A DNA stretch of 64,000 nucleotides from Aliirhizobium smilacinae (GTDB taxonomy: Bacteria > Pseudomonadota > Alphaproteobacteria > Rhizobiales > Rhizobiaceae), in NCBI RefSeq assembly GCF_006335145.1, contig NZ_VDMN01000001.1, positions 1,922,001-1,986,000 of the forward strand, in the 5' to 3' direction. How positions within the stretch are numbered: position 1 is the first letter of the stretch; each line of letters opens with the position of its first letter. The notes below the pieces were generated by a model, which searched no databases, was not told the origin of the DNA, and saw only the letters and a program-made list of their open reading frames with translations. Below are positions 49,638 through 58,121 of this stretch, one piece after another. The translations under genes were made by a program, and so were the position numbers.

Positions 49638-50987
49638 CTACGGATAGTGATTACCAATGGGACGCCATCCGCTGGCAGCGCGGTGTATCCATTCGGATGA
49701 CAACAAGAAATTTGGGTCGAACACCCGCAGCAAAGGGGCCAGAAGGTCAGAGACAATCTCCGGCCAGCGTGAAGACAGCGCAGTGACGGGCCATTGACCA
49801 AACGAAACTACCGACGCCGACCTTGCCACCCTGCCAGGAGACCAATCTGAGTTCGGATCGGCAATCATTCTACCTTCAAGGCCACGCCATTCGCATCGAA
49901 ATGAGACCGTTTGCGGCTCCCTGAAACGAGATGATAGGCCCTCTGCGTGCCTGACAAGCTCGCCTAGTTCTCGGGCAGCATTGTTGGGACTAAAAAGCTT
50001 ACCATCGCGCCATCCGTCCAAATCAAGAAAGTCGGACCTGATGGGCCGAATTGTCGTGGCTCGCCCGTCATCAGCAACCCTCCAGAAATCCCCATTCGCG
50101 CCGCCGCCGTACTCTCGGAGCAAATTCTCCTCAAGGAACTGGTTGGCGTCCCCCGTGGCACTATCGGTGACGAAGTAGGGATCAATGGGGACCCGATCAA
50201 AGGGAAAGAACAAGCTCCAGCCGGTGTTCACTCGATCGCGCATCTCAGCATTCACTTCTCGCAGAACGCTTTTCAAGTTCTGCTTTGGCAATGCCTCGCC
50301 GTCTGCCGTCTCTATCAGGTAACTCAGATGGACCGATCTGGCGTAGAGATGATCCGGTTGCCCGTGATCAAGCACATACTGTTTGTACGCCGCGAACGAC
50401 GCATTGTGCCATCGGATTAAGCGGTCCTCGGTATTGGCCGACTGCTTGGGCGATGCAAGCGCCGCACCGAGTGCGCCCAACAGGGCCGCACGGTCGTGGG
50501 TAACGCAACGTCTTATTACCTCTACCCAATCCATGGAGCTGACAATCGGCGCGCTCTCTGGTCCAGCTTTGCGGATGTAATAGGTGCCAGCCTTGATGCC
50601 TTTCACCTTGCCGTTAACTACGGGGCCATCAGACTTCGCACATATCGGAGTCGCGCCATGCGACGGCACAACGATGACACTATGCTGGTACTCACCATTC
50701 AGGACATCTCGAACATCACAGTGCGGAACTGGGTCGAGATATTTTCGCGTGATCGCAGCAATGCCGTCGTGTGAGTAATGGCTAGTGTCGTACGGGTTTG
50801 ACCCTGTGGGCGACAACGTCTCATCGTCAAAGCCGAAGATGATGAAGCCTCCGCCATGGTTCGCTAGCGCCGCGATGTGTCTCGCCACGTTGGCTCGGTT
50901 CTCATGTAACGATAGGTCCAGCCAGCGCTTGTACTCCGCGTGAAGGTTCTCGTTTGGATGATCAATGTACTCCTGTATCTCCGTCAC
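49638..50987 (-). CDS. Schlafen/AlbA_2-domain protein, first gene of island operon
   Basis: About 449 aa from GTG 50987 (AGGGAG site seven bases upstream). Residues 1-150 form an AlbA_2 (Schlafen-core) domain: the acidic site ENLHAEYK (Glu13, Glu18, Lys20) and ALANHGGGFIIFGFDDETLS, then GTYYIRKAGPES. In Schlafen and related proteins this E-E-K pattern belongs to a nuclease-like site or an NTP-binding fold. Residues 190-449 are an unassigned domain rich in Trp and charged residues. It is the first gene of a two-gene unit. Confidence 0.85.
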   Translation of the reverse strand: MTEIQEYIDHPNENLHAEYKRWLDLSLHENRANVARHIAALANHGGGFIIFGFDDETLSPTGSNPYDTSHYSHDGIAAITRKYLDPVPHCDVRDVLNGEYQHSVIVVPSHGATPICAKSDGPVVNGKVKGIKAGTYYIRKAGPESAPIVSSMDWVEVIRRCVTHDRAALLGALGAALASPKQSANTEDRLIRWHNASFAAYKQYVLDHGQPDHLYARSVHLSYLIETADGEALPKQNLKSVLREVNAEMRDRVNTGWSLFFPFDRVPIDPYFVTDSATGDANQFLEENLLREYGGGANGDFWRVADDGRATTIRPIRSDFLDLDGWRDGKLFSPNNAARELGELVRHAEGLSSRFREPQTVSFRCEWRGLEGRMIADPNSDWSPGRVARSASVVSFGQWPVTALSSRWPEIVSDLLAPLLRVFDPNFLLSSEWIHRAASGWRPIGNHYP

Positions 50988-51231
50988 CGGCACACTCCCT
51001 AGCTTCGCCGTAGAGTAGCATTGGGTAACTGACAATCAATCCGCGTGGGCCGTTTCATTTCCTTCCCGGTTGCATAAGAACTGACTGTGGAATATGCTAA
51101 CCAGAAGGTCCACAATCCACACTCGCTGGGTACACACGGCCGGGATGAGCCTCAATCGAAGATCAACGCTAACGCATTGATTACGCTTGTGAATGACGCC
51201 AATAGCCTCGGTTCGATTTGAACCGGGAACA

Positions 51232-51251
51232 CCTCTTCTGGGCACCATTCC
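51232..51251. repeat. attR, right copy of the 20-bp direct repeat
   Basis: CCTCTTCTGGGCACCATTCC, identical to 43512-43531. No tRNA body precedes it, so it marks the right end of the island. The gap 50988-51231 before it has no gene. Confidence 0.9.
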
Positions 51252-51272
51252 CATTGTTTATGTTTAGTAATT

Positions 51273-51300
51273 GGCCCGCTTGCGGGCCTTTACTATTTTT
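51273..51300 (+). terminator. Likely original tRNA-Leu terminator, displaced by the island
   Basis: GGCCCGC and GCGGGCC form a seven-base stem with a two-base loop, followed by TTTACTATTTTT. It lies 22 bases after attR, the place a tRNA terminator would have before integration. Confidence 0.7.
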
Positions 51301-51383
51301 GGATTCAGCTGCCGTGCAGGTCTTGCCGCGTGTCGGATCAGGCCGCTTTTGCGGGTAGGTGACCCGGTATTTGCCGGCGGATA

Positions 51384-51752
51384 TTACTCTGGAAGATGAC
51401 GCGGATTGAGGCCGGGGACCCATTGGGTGTTCGGCAGATTTGTGCCCGTGTATGTGATGCCGTTCGGGGTTTCGCAGCGATAGACCTGAACGGGAAGATC
51501 ATCCAGAATGCTGCCGCGGAACCTGCGGCGGGGCTCCGACGTGTAACCGACGCCGGTGGTGCAGCGATAACCGTCCGCGATCTCGGCCTTGACCCGCTCC
51601 TCCTCCGGAACGACACCGGGAAGATCCTTGAAATAGGTTTTCATCGACGGGCCGAATGCGTTCCCATCGGCGGCGAAAACCACCGATGGCACCGCCGCGA
51701 GGATGAGCACGACCAGCATCGTGGCGGGCAATATCCATGCACCTTTGAGCAT
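51384..51752 (-). CDS. Secreted small protein, unknown function
   Basis: A 122-aa protein from ATG 51752 (GGAG site eight bases upstream). It has a signal peptide (LPATMLVVLILAAVPSVVFA cut after ADG). The mature part contains two cysteines (YRCTTG, VYRCETP) that could pair, and FRGSILDDLPVQVYRC then NGITYTGTNLP. Function unknown. Confidence 0.7.
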   Translation of the reverse strand: MLKGAWILPATMLVVLILAAVPSVVFAADGNAFGPSMKTYFKDLPGVVPEEERVKAEIADGYRCTTGVGYTSEPRRRFRGSILDDLPVQVYRCETPNGITYTGTNLPNTQWVPGLNPRHLPE

Positions 51753-51883
51753 CGGGCTAAACTCCATACCTCGGCTTGCTGTTCCACCTAGAGATAAGTG
51801 CAAGCGACCTGCGATACCATGCAGTGCTGGCCAACATTCTCGTGATAGTGGAGCCATGACCATGGAAGCACTGCCCACCCGCT

Positions 51884-52729
51884 TCAGACGATACGGCGAT
51901 AGCCGGTGGGCTGCTCGTAGAGCCAGCCGATACGCTTCACCGCCGCTTCGAAATTTTCTCTCGCTACGGTCATCGTGTGGCCGTTTGCGTGCAACAGCGT
52001 CTCTTCGTCTTCCATGATGCCGACATGGCCCTTCCAGAAGACGAGATCGCCGCGGCGCAGTTCATCGCGCCCGATCTCATCGCCGATGGACGCCTGCATG
52101 TCGGAATCGCGCGGGGCCTTTTTGCCAACCATCATCAGCGCCAGTTGGGCAAGGCCGGAACAATCGATGCCGAAGCCCGAACGTCCGCCCCAGAGATACG
52201 GCGTTTCGATAAATCTGGTCGCAACGGAGACGTAGTCGTCCGCGATCGTCTCGCCGATAGGAAGGCAGTGGGCGGCAATGACGGCCTCGCCGTTCTCCAG
52301 CAGAAAATACCGTGTACCGCGCGTCTCGGCATCGCCGATGACGGTCACGAGGCTGCCCATGGAGAGGGCGCCGAGCGGCGGCTTGCGCAGTTCCGCGCCC
52401 GGATAGAGAAAGGTGCGCGCAGCCGTAATCCGATGCGTCGGCTCGACCGCCGGGCCGATCATTTCTTCCGGCAGATAACCGACGTAACCGTCTCCGTCGG
52501 CCTGCACCCAGGCGAAACCGTTGGCACGATCGAAGACCCGCACGTTCTCGCCGCGCAGAAGTTCCGTGTCTATGCCACGCCCGAGATCCGGGAACGGTCG
52601 CAGGGCGGCAACGGAGGCCACGACGGAGGCTGGTTCGCCCTTGACGAAGCGGGCGGCCTCCACCTGGCCTTTCAGCACCTCTGCTGCGAGGTCAGGGCGG
52701 AAGGCATTGAGACGTCTGTCGAGTTCCAT
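51884..52729 (-). CDS. NlpC/P60 cell-wall hydrolase with SH3 domains
   Basis: A 281-aa protein. Residues 55-145 hold bacterial SH3-like repeats (LRGENVRVFDRANGFAWVQA, GYVGYLPEEM). Residues 155-275 are the NlpC/P60 domain with Cys in GFGIDCSGLAQ, His in WKGHVGIMED and the third residue near LLHANGHT. Members cut D-gamma-glutamyl-diaminopimelate bonds in peptidoglycan stems. No signal peptide is visible. It follows pepA and a MarR gene on the same strand. Confidence 0.9.
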   Translation of the reverse strand: MELDRRLNAFRPDLAAEVLKGQVEAARFVKGEPASVVASVAALRPFPDLGRGIDTELLRGENVRVFDRANGFAWVQADGDGYVGYLPEEMIGPAVEPTHRITAARTFLYPGAELRKPPLGALSMGSLVTVIGDAETRGTRYFLLENGEAVIAAHCLPIGETIADDYVSVATRFIETPYLWGGRSGFGIDCSGLAQLALMMVGKKAPRDSDMQASIGDEIGRDELRRGDLVFWKGHVGIMEDEETLLHANGHTMTVARENFEAAVKRIGWLYEQPTGYRRIV

Positions 52730-52740
52730 GGTTTTGTCCT

Positions 52741-53091
52741 TTAGGAGGCGGCACGCCCTGCTTCCCGAATGATCAGGTCGCCGAGCTTTTCCAGATAAAC
52801 TGCGCCACCGACGGTTCGTTTTATCACGACATTGCGCCGATCGCGATCATCCCTTACGCGATCGACGAGACCGAGTTCGCCCATCCTGTCGAGCGCACGG
52901 GTGATGACAGGTTTGGTGACATCAAGCGTTTCGGCAAGGCCGCGCACCGTATGCGGCGGAGGGACCAGATAGATCTGCAGCAGGATCGCCATCTGCCGCA
53001 ATGTCAGATCGGGTGCTTCGCCCCTCACCTCTTCCAGCGATACGCGATGCCACAGGCCCAGCGCATCCGTCGCAGTCAACTCGATCGGCAT
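52741..53091 (-). CDS. MarR family transcriptional regulator
   Basis: A 116-aa regulator from ATG 53091 (TTTGGAGAAA site). The winged helix is LTLRQMAILLQIYLVPPPHT, VRGLAETLDVTKPVITRALD, RMGELGLVDRVRDDRDRRNV. It lies between the aminopeptidase and NlpC/P60 genes with short gaps of 55 and 11 bases, so it is likely part of that transcript and may regulate it. Confidence 0.85.
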   Translation of the reverse strand: MPIELTATDALGLWHRVSLEEVRGEAPDLTLRQMAILLQIYLVPPPHTVRGLAETLDVTKPVITRALDRMGELGLVDRVRDDRDRRNVVIKRTVGGAVYLEKLGDLIIREAGRAAS

Positions 53092-53146
53092 CCGATTTCT
53101 CCAAACGGATGCCGATCCTAGCGACAAACCGTTACCGGTCTGTTTG

Positions 53147-54559
53147 TCAGCTAGAGACTGCGGCTCTCTCGCGGATGACACGGTAGAGCGCCCGGATGGC
53201 GAAGGCCTCGCCGCCCACCGGGGCATGCGGTTTTTCGGACGGGTTCCAGCCGTAGATGTCGAAGTGAATCCAGCTCGGCGAGGCCGTGACAAAACGCTTG
53301 AGGAACAAGGCTGCGTTGATCGAGCCGGCCATGCCGCCGGAGGGCGAATTGGTGATGTCGGCGGCGCGGGTGCGCAGATCCTTGTCGTAGCCCATCCAGA
53401 GCGGCAGGCGCCAGACGGGATCGGCAGCCTGTTTCGCCGCAAGCTGCAGCTTGGACGCAAGCGCCTCGTCATCGGTGAAGAAAGGCGCCAGTTCCGGGCC
53501 CAGCGCCACGCGGGCGGCACCGGTGAGCGTTGCCATGTCGATCAGCAGATCCGGCGGCGTTTCGTCGGCATAGGCCAAGGCATCGGCAAGGACCAGACGA
53601 CCTTCGGCATCGGTATTGTCGATCTGGACGGTGATGCCCTTGCGGCTTTTGTAGATGTCGCCCGGACGGAAGGCATTTCCGGCGACGGAATTCTCGACGG
53701 CCGGGACCAGGACCGTCAGGTCTACGGAGAGGCCTGCATCCATGATCATCAGCGCAAGACCCATGACATTGGCGGCACCGCCCATGTCCTTTTTCATCAG
53801 CGCCATGCCGGTGGCGGTCTTGAGATCCAGACCGCCGGTATCAAAGCAGACGCCCTTGCCGACCAGTGTGATCCGCGGATCGCCCTTTTTGCCCCAGCGC
53901 ATTTCGAGCAGGCGGGGTGCAACAGCACTCGCCCGGCCGACCGTGTGGATCAGCGGGAAATTCCTGTCCAGAAGGTCGTCGCCGATGATCGAGGTGACGG
54001 TTGCACCATAATGTTCGCCAAGCGCGCGGAAGGCCGCTTCCAGATCATCCGGCCCCATGTCGTTGGTCGGCGTGTTGATCAGATCGCGGGCGAGCAGGAT
54101 GCCGGCAAGCTGCCGTTCGATATCGTCCGCATCGGCGCTGTCGGGAACCGCAAGCCGTGCGTCCCTCGCCTTTTCCGATTTGTACTTGGCGAAGGAATAG
54201 TTGCCGAGGCCGAAACCGAGGGCGAGGTGATCAGCGGCGATACCTTCCGCCTCGATCGACCAGTCGCCAGGCGGCAAAAGCTTCGGGAGCTTGCCTGTCA
54301 GGAACGGCGTATCCGCAGGATCGCTGCCGAGGCCGAAAAGCACGCGGGATACGGACCCGCCCTCGCCGGGCACGACAAGAACGGAGCCTGCATCGGCCCT
54401 GAAACCTGCAGCCTTCGCCCAGGCGGCGGCATCGGCGGGAAGGGTCGCAGCGTCCAGATCAGCGGGCGTGACTGCCGTCACCGGCTTGGTGACGGCACCG
54501 GCAGGGGCAAAATACGACGGGCGGGAGATATGCTGGAAAGGCGTCATGGCGGCGTTCAT
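53147..54559 (-). CDS. Leucyl aminopeptidase family M17 protein
   Basis: A 470-aa peptidase. The zinc-binding and catalytic motifs of M17 are present: LVGKGVCFDTGGLDLK, MKKDMGGAANVMGL, and the signature NTDAEGRLVLADAL. It releases N-terminal residues from peptides in the cytoplasm. It begins divergently from tadD and leads the MarR-NlpC/P60 group. Confidence 0.95.
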   Translation of the reverse strand: MNAAMTPFQHISRPSYFAPAGAVTKPVTAVTPADLDAATLPADAAAWAKAAGFRADAGSVLVVPGEGGSVSRVLFGLGSDPADTPFLTGKLPKLLPPGDWSIEAEGIAADHLALGFGLGNYSFAKYKSEKARDARLAVPDSADADDIERQLAGILLARDLINTPTNDMGPDDLEAAFRALGEHYGATVTSIIGDDLLDRNFPLIHTVGRASAVAPRLLEMRWGKKGDPRITLVGKGVCFDTGGLDLKTATGMALMKKDMGGAANVMGLALMIMDAGLSVDLTVLVPAVENSVAGNAFRPGDIYKSRKGITVQIDNTDAEGRLVLADALAYADETPPDLLIDMATLTGAARVALGPELAPFFTDDEALASKLQLAAKQAADPVWRLPLWMGYDKDLRTRAADITNSPSGGMAGSINAALFLKRFVTASPSWIHFDIYGWNPSEKPHAPVGGEAFAIRALYRVIRERAAVSS

Positions 54560-54580
54560 AACCTTCGGGAATCATTGGTC

Positions 54581-54595
54581 TTAACAATTCGTTAG
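54581..54595. promoter_or_regulatory. CtrA-like box between pepA-like gene and tadD
   Basis: TTAA, seven bases, TTAG, one base off the CtrA consensus, in the divergent promoter region of the pilus gene tadD. A further TTAAC lies six bases on. Confidence 0.35.
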
Positions 54596-54679
54596 GGTTA
54601 ACAGTTTATTGCTGAACGGGAAATGCGCCACTTCTCATTGCCTTGGCAGACCACAAGGCAGCGGATCGACGAGACCCCG

Positions 54680-55540
54680 ATGACTGCAGCAAAGACATAT
54701 TCCCGGCTTTCATCCATCGCGCGCCCTCATCTTTTGCGCTCGTCCGTAGCCCGCGCCACGATCCTGATCTGCCTTGCCATGGCCGTGACCGGCTGCAACA
54801 CGACGAAAAGCGACACGATCACCACCGGCTCGATCCCGAAAACCTCTTCGGCACCATTGGACGGCATGGACGCGGCGCAACTGGCCGAGACCGAGCGGGC
54901 CATCGGCGGCGCCTATGTGAAGAACCCGAAGAACAAGGATATCGGGCTACGTTATGCCACAGTGCTCGGCATGACCGGCAAGCATGCCCAGGCGCTTGCC
55001 GTGATGCAGCAGGTGGCAATCGCAAACCCCACCGACCGGCAGGTGCTTGCCGCATATGGCAAGGCCCAGGCGGCAGCCGGCGAGCTCGAACAGGCACTCG
55101 GCACGATCGGCCGCGCGCAGACACCCGATCATCCGGACTGGCGGCTGATGTCGGCCGAAGGCGCCGTACTCGACCAGCTCGGACGCTCGAACGAGGCCCG
55201 GCAGAAATATCGCATGGCGCTGCAGACGCAGCCTAACGAACCGACCATCATGTCCAACCTCGGCATGTCATACGTTCTTTCGGGCGACTTGAAGACGGCG
55301 GAAACCTATATGCGCAACGCCGCCCAGCAACCGGCGGCCGACAGCCGCGTGCGGCAGAACCTGGCGCTGGTGGTCGGGTTGCAGGGACGTTTCTCCGAGG
55401 CCGAAACGATTGCCCGCAAGGAGCTTTCGCAGAGCCAGGCCGACACCAACGTCACCTATCTGCGCTCGATGCTTTCCCAGCAGAACTCATGGGCGAAGCT
55501 TGCCGACAAGGACAAGCCGGCAAAACTGGCCGCAAACTGA
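54680..55540 (+). CDS. tadD: Pilus assembly lipoprotein with TPR repeats (TadD)
   Basis: A 286-aa protein from ATG 54680; an ATG at 54623 is also in frame. The signal ends in a lipobox, LICLAMAVTGC, so it is an outer-membrane lipoprotein. Residues 80-250 hold tandem tetratricopeptide repeats (AYGKAQAAAGELEQALGTI, NLGMSYVLSGDLKTAETYM). TadD helps the CpaC secretin assemble. It is on the opposite strand from the other tad genes; the GFA gene lies between. Confidence 0.87.
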   Translation: MTAAKTYSRLSSIARPHLLRSSVARATILICLAMAVTGCNTTKSDTITTGSIPKTSSAPLDGMDAAQLAETERAIGGAYVKNPKNKDIGLRYATVLGMTGKHAQALAVMQQVAIANPTDRQVLAAYGKAQAAAGELEQALGTIGRAQTPDHPDWRLMSAEGAVLDQLGRSNEARQKYRMALQTQPNEPTIMSNLGMSYVLSGDLKTAETYMRNAAQQPAADSRVRQNLALVVGLQGRFSEAETIARKELSQSQADTNVTYLRSMLSQQNSWAKLADKDKPAKLAAN

Positions 55541-55567
55541 TTTCCCAGACAACGCGTTGAAGCGACG

Positions 55568-55590
55568 ACGACCGGTGTTTCAGCCGGTCG
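55568..55590 (+). terminator. Hairpin after tadD
   Basis: GACCGG and CCGGTC pair around a nine- to ten-base loop shortly after the tadD stop. No U-run, so termination is uncertain. Confidence 0.4.
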
Positions 55591-55615
55591 ATCTGCATTT
55601 GCGGGAATTATTCTC

Positions 55616-56050
55616 TCATTGCTCCGGAATGAATTTCAGCACGCCGGCGCGGCCGGACTTGCCGGCAACTGCGCCATCGGATGGATGCGATACGCCATCA
55701 TTGACGATCACGGACGGGAAGTCGAACGGGCTGATGCCTTCGAGGCATGCGACGTTCACTCCATATTGCTGCGGGTTCGAGCGCCGTTGGTGATGGGTGT
55801 AGATGCCGCAGACCGAGCAGAAATAGTGCTTCGCCGTCTTCGTGTTGAATTGGTAGAGCGTCAGTGCCTCTTCACCTGACACGATCCGGATATCGTCGAG
55901 ATTTGCCGTTACCGCGATCGCGCCGCGCATTCTGCAATAGGAGCAGGTGCAACGTCTTGCGCTGCGCAGGCCGTTCGCCAGCCGCACGTGAAAGCGAACC
56001 GTGCCGCAGTGGCAGGCACCGTCGAGCGCGTCAATGTTTTCGTCCAGCAT
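55616..56050 (-). CDS. GFA family zinc protein
   Basis: A 144-aa protein from ATG 56050 (GGAGGA site). The two structural zinc sites are formed by ACHCGTVRF, CTCSYCRMRG and FCSVCGIYTHH. Proteins with this fold include glutathione-dependent formaldehyde-activating enzymes, but most members have other or unknown activities. It follows tadC on the same strand by 51 bases. Confidence 0.88.
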   Translation of the reverse strand: MLDENIDALDGACHCGTVRFHVRLANGLRSARRCTCSYCRMRGAIAVTANLDDIRIVSGEEALTLYQFNTKTAKHYFCSVCGIYTHHQRRSNPQQYGVNVACLEGISPFDFPSVIVNDGVSHPSDGAVAGKSGRAGVLKFIPEQ

Positions 56051-56101
56051 CACTCATCCTCCGGTTGGCGCAGAACAATCCATAACCGAATGCGACGGAG
56101 T

Positions 56102-57076
56102 TTAGAACTTGTCGGAGACCGTAATGCCCGCCGGGCCAAGGATGACGGCAACCAAAACCGGCAGGAAGAACAGGATCATCGGAACGGTCAACTTCGGCGG
56201 CAGGGCCGCAGCCTTCTTTTCCGCTTCGTTCATACGCTCATCGCGGCTTTCCTGGGCCAGAACACGCAGCGCCTGGGACACCGGCGTGCCGTAACGATCC
56301 GCCTGAATGAGGGCTTGGACGACCGAGCGGACAATATCGAGCTGCGTACGGTGTCCGAGATTTTCGAGCGCCACCCTGCGATCCTGCAGAAAAGACAGTT
56401 CCGCCGTCGTCAGCGCCAATTCTTCGGCCAGTTCGGGCGAGGACGTGCCGATTTCCTCGGCGGCGCGGCGCATGGCCGCCTCGATCGAATTTCCGGATTC
56501 GACGCAGATCAGCATCAGGTCGAGCGCGTCAGGCCAGGCGCGCTTGATCGATTTCTGGCGCTTGCCGACCTTGTTGGAGATGTAGATGTTCGGCGCATAA
56601 AAACCGAGATAGGCGAAGCCGACAACCGCCAGGATCCGGATGCCCATCGGCCTGGATTCGAGATTGCCCAGAACGAACACCCAGACGGCCGCGAGCATGA
56701 GGAACAGGAACGGCAGAAGAAAACGCGCCACCAGGAACATGTTCAGTGCGTTTTGCGACCTCAGGCCGGCGGCGCGGAGCTTGTTCACCGTGCCTTCGTC
56801 GACCAGTGCCTCACGCAGGTTGAAACGCTCGACGATCTGGCGGACCGACTGGTTGTTCTGCGTGCGCAGGCTCGCCTTGCCATCGGCATTCATGCGTGCT
56901 CGCTCGCGGGCCCGCATCTCCTCCCGTTCGGTGGACACCGCCTTCATGCGCTTGTCCAGATCGCCACGCTCCATGAAGGGTGCGGCCAGCGAATAAAGCG
57001 TTGCGAAAACGGCGAGCGCCACCAGGATAGCGAAGATCATGGTGGGCTCGGTGATGGCTGCGGCAAGATCTTTCAC
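56102..57076 (-). CDS. tadC: Type IVc pilus inner-membrane protein TadC
   Basis: A 324-aa member of the T2SSF family with three to four membrane spans (near residues 15, 120, 145 and 300). The cytosolic part has WPDALDLMLICVESGNSIEA and QDRRVALENLGHRTQLDIVR, the family pattern. With TadB it forms the platform that couples the CpaF motor to pilin assembly. It is the last tad gene of the operon. Confidence 0.93.
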   Translation of the reverse strand: MKDLAAAITEPTMIFAILVALAVFATLYSLAAPFMERGDLDKRMKAVSTEREEMRARERARMNADGKASLRTQNNQSVRQIVERFNLREALVDEGTVNKLRAAGLRSQNALNMFLVARFLLPFLFLMLAAVWVFVLGNLESRPMGIRILAVVGFAYLGFYAPNIYISNKVGKRQKSIKRAWPDALDLMLICVESGNSIEAAMRRAAEEIGTSSPELAEELALTTAELSFLQDRRVALENLGHRTQLDIVRSVVQALIQADRYGTPVSQALRVLAQESRDERMNEAEKKAAALPPKLTVPMILFFLPVLVAVILGPAGITVSDKF

Positions 57077-57086
57077 TGTCCGCTCC

Positions 57087-58100
57087 TCATATGTCGAAGT
57101 TGATCATATTGCGCATCACGACGATGCCGATCGTCATCCACACTCCCGACAGAAGCATGATGATATGCCCGCGCGGGTCGGTGAACAGGACCATCATGTA
57201 TTGTGGCGAGGTCAGATAGACGAGCGTGGCGACGATGAACGGCAGAGCACCGATGATGACTGCGGATGCCTTGGCCTCCATAGACAGGGCGCTGACCTTC
57301 ATCTTCATCTTGCGGCGTTCACGCAGCACCTTGCCGAGATTGCCAAGCGCCTCGGACAGATTGCCGCCGGCCTGGCTCTGGATGGCGATAACGATCGAAA
57401 AGAAGCTGACTTCGGACAGCGGCATGGTCTGCATCATGCGTGCGCAGGCTTCGGGAATGCTCAAGCCGATCTTCTGGGCTTCGATAACGCGCTGGAATTC
57501 CCGTTTGACGGGCTCACGGCCGTCGGACGCGATCAGCCGGATCGCATCGTTGAGCGGCAGGCCCGACTTGATCGAGCGAACCATGATGTCCAGCGCGTTG
57601 GGAAATTCCTCGAGAAACTTGTTGCGGCGGCGCTTGATCAGGAAGCCGACGATCCATCGCGGCACACCGAGAGCAAAAACGAAACCCGCACCGAGCGAGC
57701 CGAGCAAGGGCATGCCGATGATCAGCGTCGCGATGAAGGCGAGCATGCCGAGACCGGCAGACATCACGTAGAAACGCCCCATCGTCAGCGACAGGCCGGT
57801 CTGGCCAATACGCGATTTCAGGCTCTTGTCGCCAATATATTTGTTTTTCTCTTCCTGCTTTTTCTCCATATCCTTGAGAGAATCCTGCAGGGATTTTCGA
57901 CGCTTGGACAATTCCTGGACACGATCGCGGGCGGCCTTGGCCTTGCCCAGATCGCTTTCGGCAGCCTTCACCCGTGTGAGCCGGGCGCCGGCCTTCTTTT
58001 CGGTCTCCATGCGCGAAAACAATAGGGCATAGGCAACCGAGGCCGCCGATACGGCAGCCAGAAGGATGATCAACAGCATGGTCAAATCAAGCCCGAACAT
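57087..58100 (-). CDS. tadB: Type IVc pilus inner-membrane protein TadB
   Basis: A 337-aa T2SSF-family protein. An N-terminal span is followed by a coiled coil (residues 35-90, RVQELSKRRKSLQDSLKDME) and further spans. The cytosolic core reads EFPNALDIMVRSIKSGLPLN and NLSEALGNLGKVLRERRKMK. It lies ten bases upstream of tadC. Confidence 0.93.
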   Translation of the reverse strand: MFGLDLTMLLIILLAAVSAASVAYALLFSRMETEKKAGARLTRVKAAESDLGKAKAARDRVQELSKRRKSLQDSLKDMEKKQEEKNKYIGDKSLKSRIGQTGLSLTMGRFYVMSAGLGMLAFIATLIIGMPLLGSLGAGFVFALGVPRWIVGFLIKRRRNKFLEEFPNALDIMVRSIKSGLPLNDAIRLIASDGREPVKREFQRVIEAQKIGLSIPEACARMMQTMPLSEVSFFSIVIAIQSQAGGNLSEALGNLGKVLRERRKMKMKVSALSMEAKASAVIIGALPFIVATLVYLTSPQYMMVLFTDPRGHIIMLLSGVWMTIGIVVMRNMINFDI

Positions 58101-58121
58101 GCGAACTGCCCCTTAAGCTTC

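Larger units (their letters stand above)
43512..51251. mobile_element. Integrated genomic island in tRNA-Leu(CAG)
   Basis: A 7.7-kb segment between 20-bp direct repeats, the left one within the tRNA-Leu 3' end. It begins with an intact tyrosine integrase directly beside the tRNA and carries a second, frameshifted integrase, a serine resolvase with a res site and an AlbA_2/zinc-ribbon operon. Genes in it lack the housekeeping character of their surroundings and codon use is less GC3-biased. The presence of two further recombinases suggests a mosaic built by nested insertions. Confidence 0.9.

Noticed and set aside
53144..54595. Long plus-strand frame (483 codons) opposite the leucyl aminopeptidase
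   Set aside because: Composition shadow of a certain gene; no ribosome site or domain.
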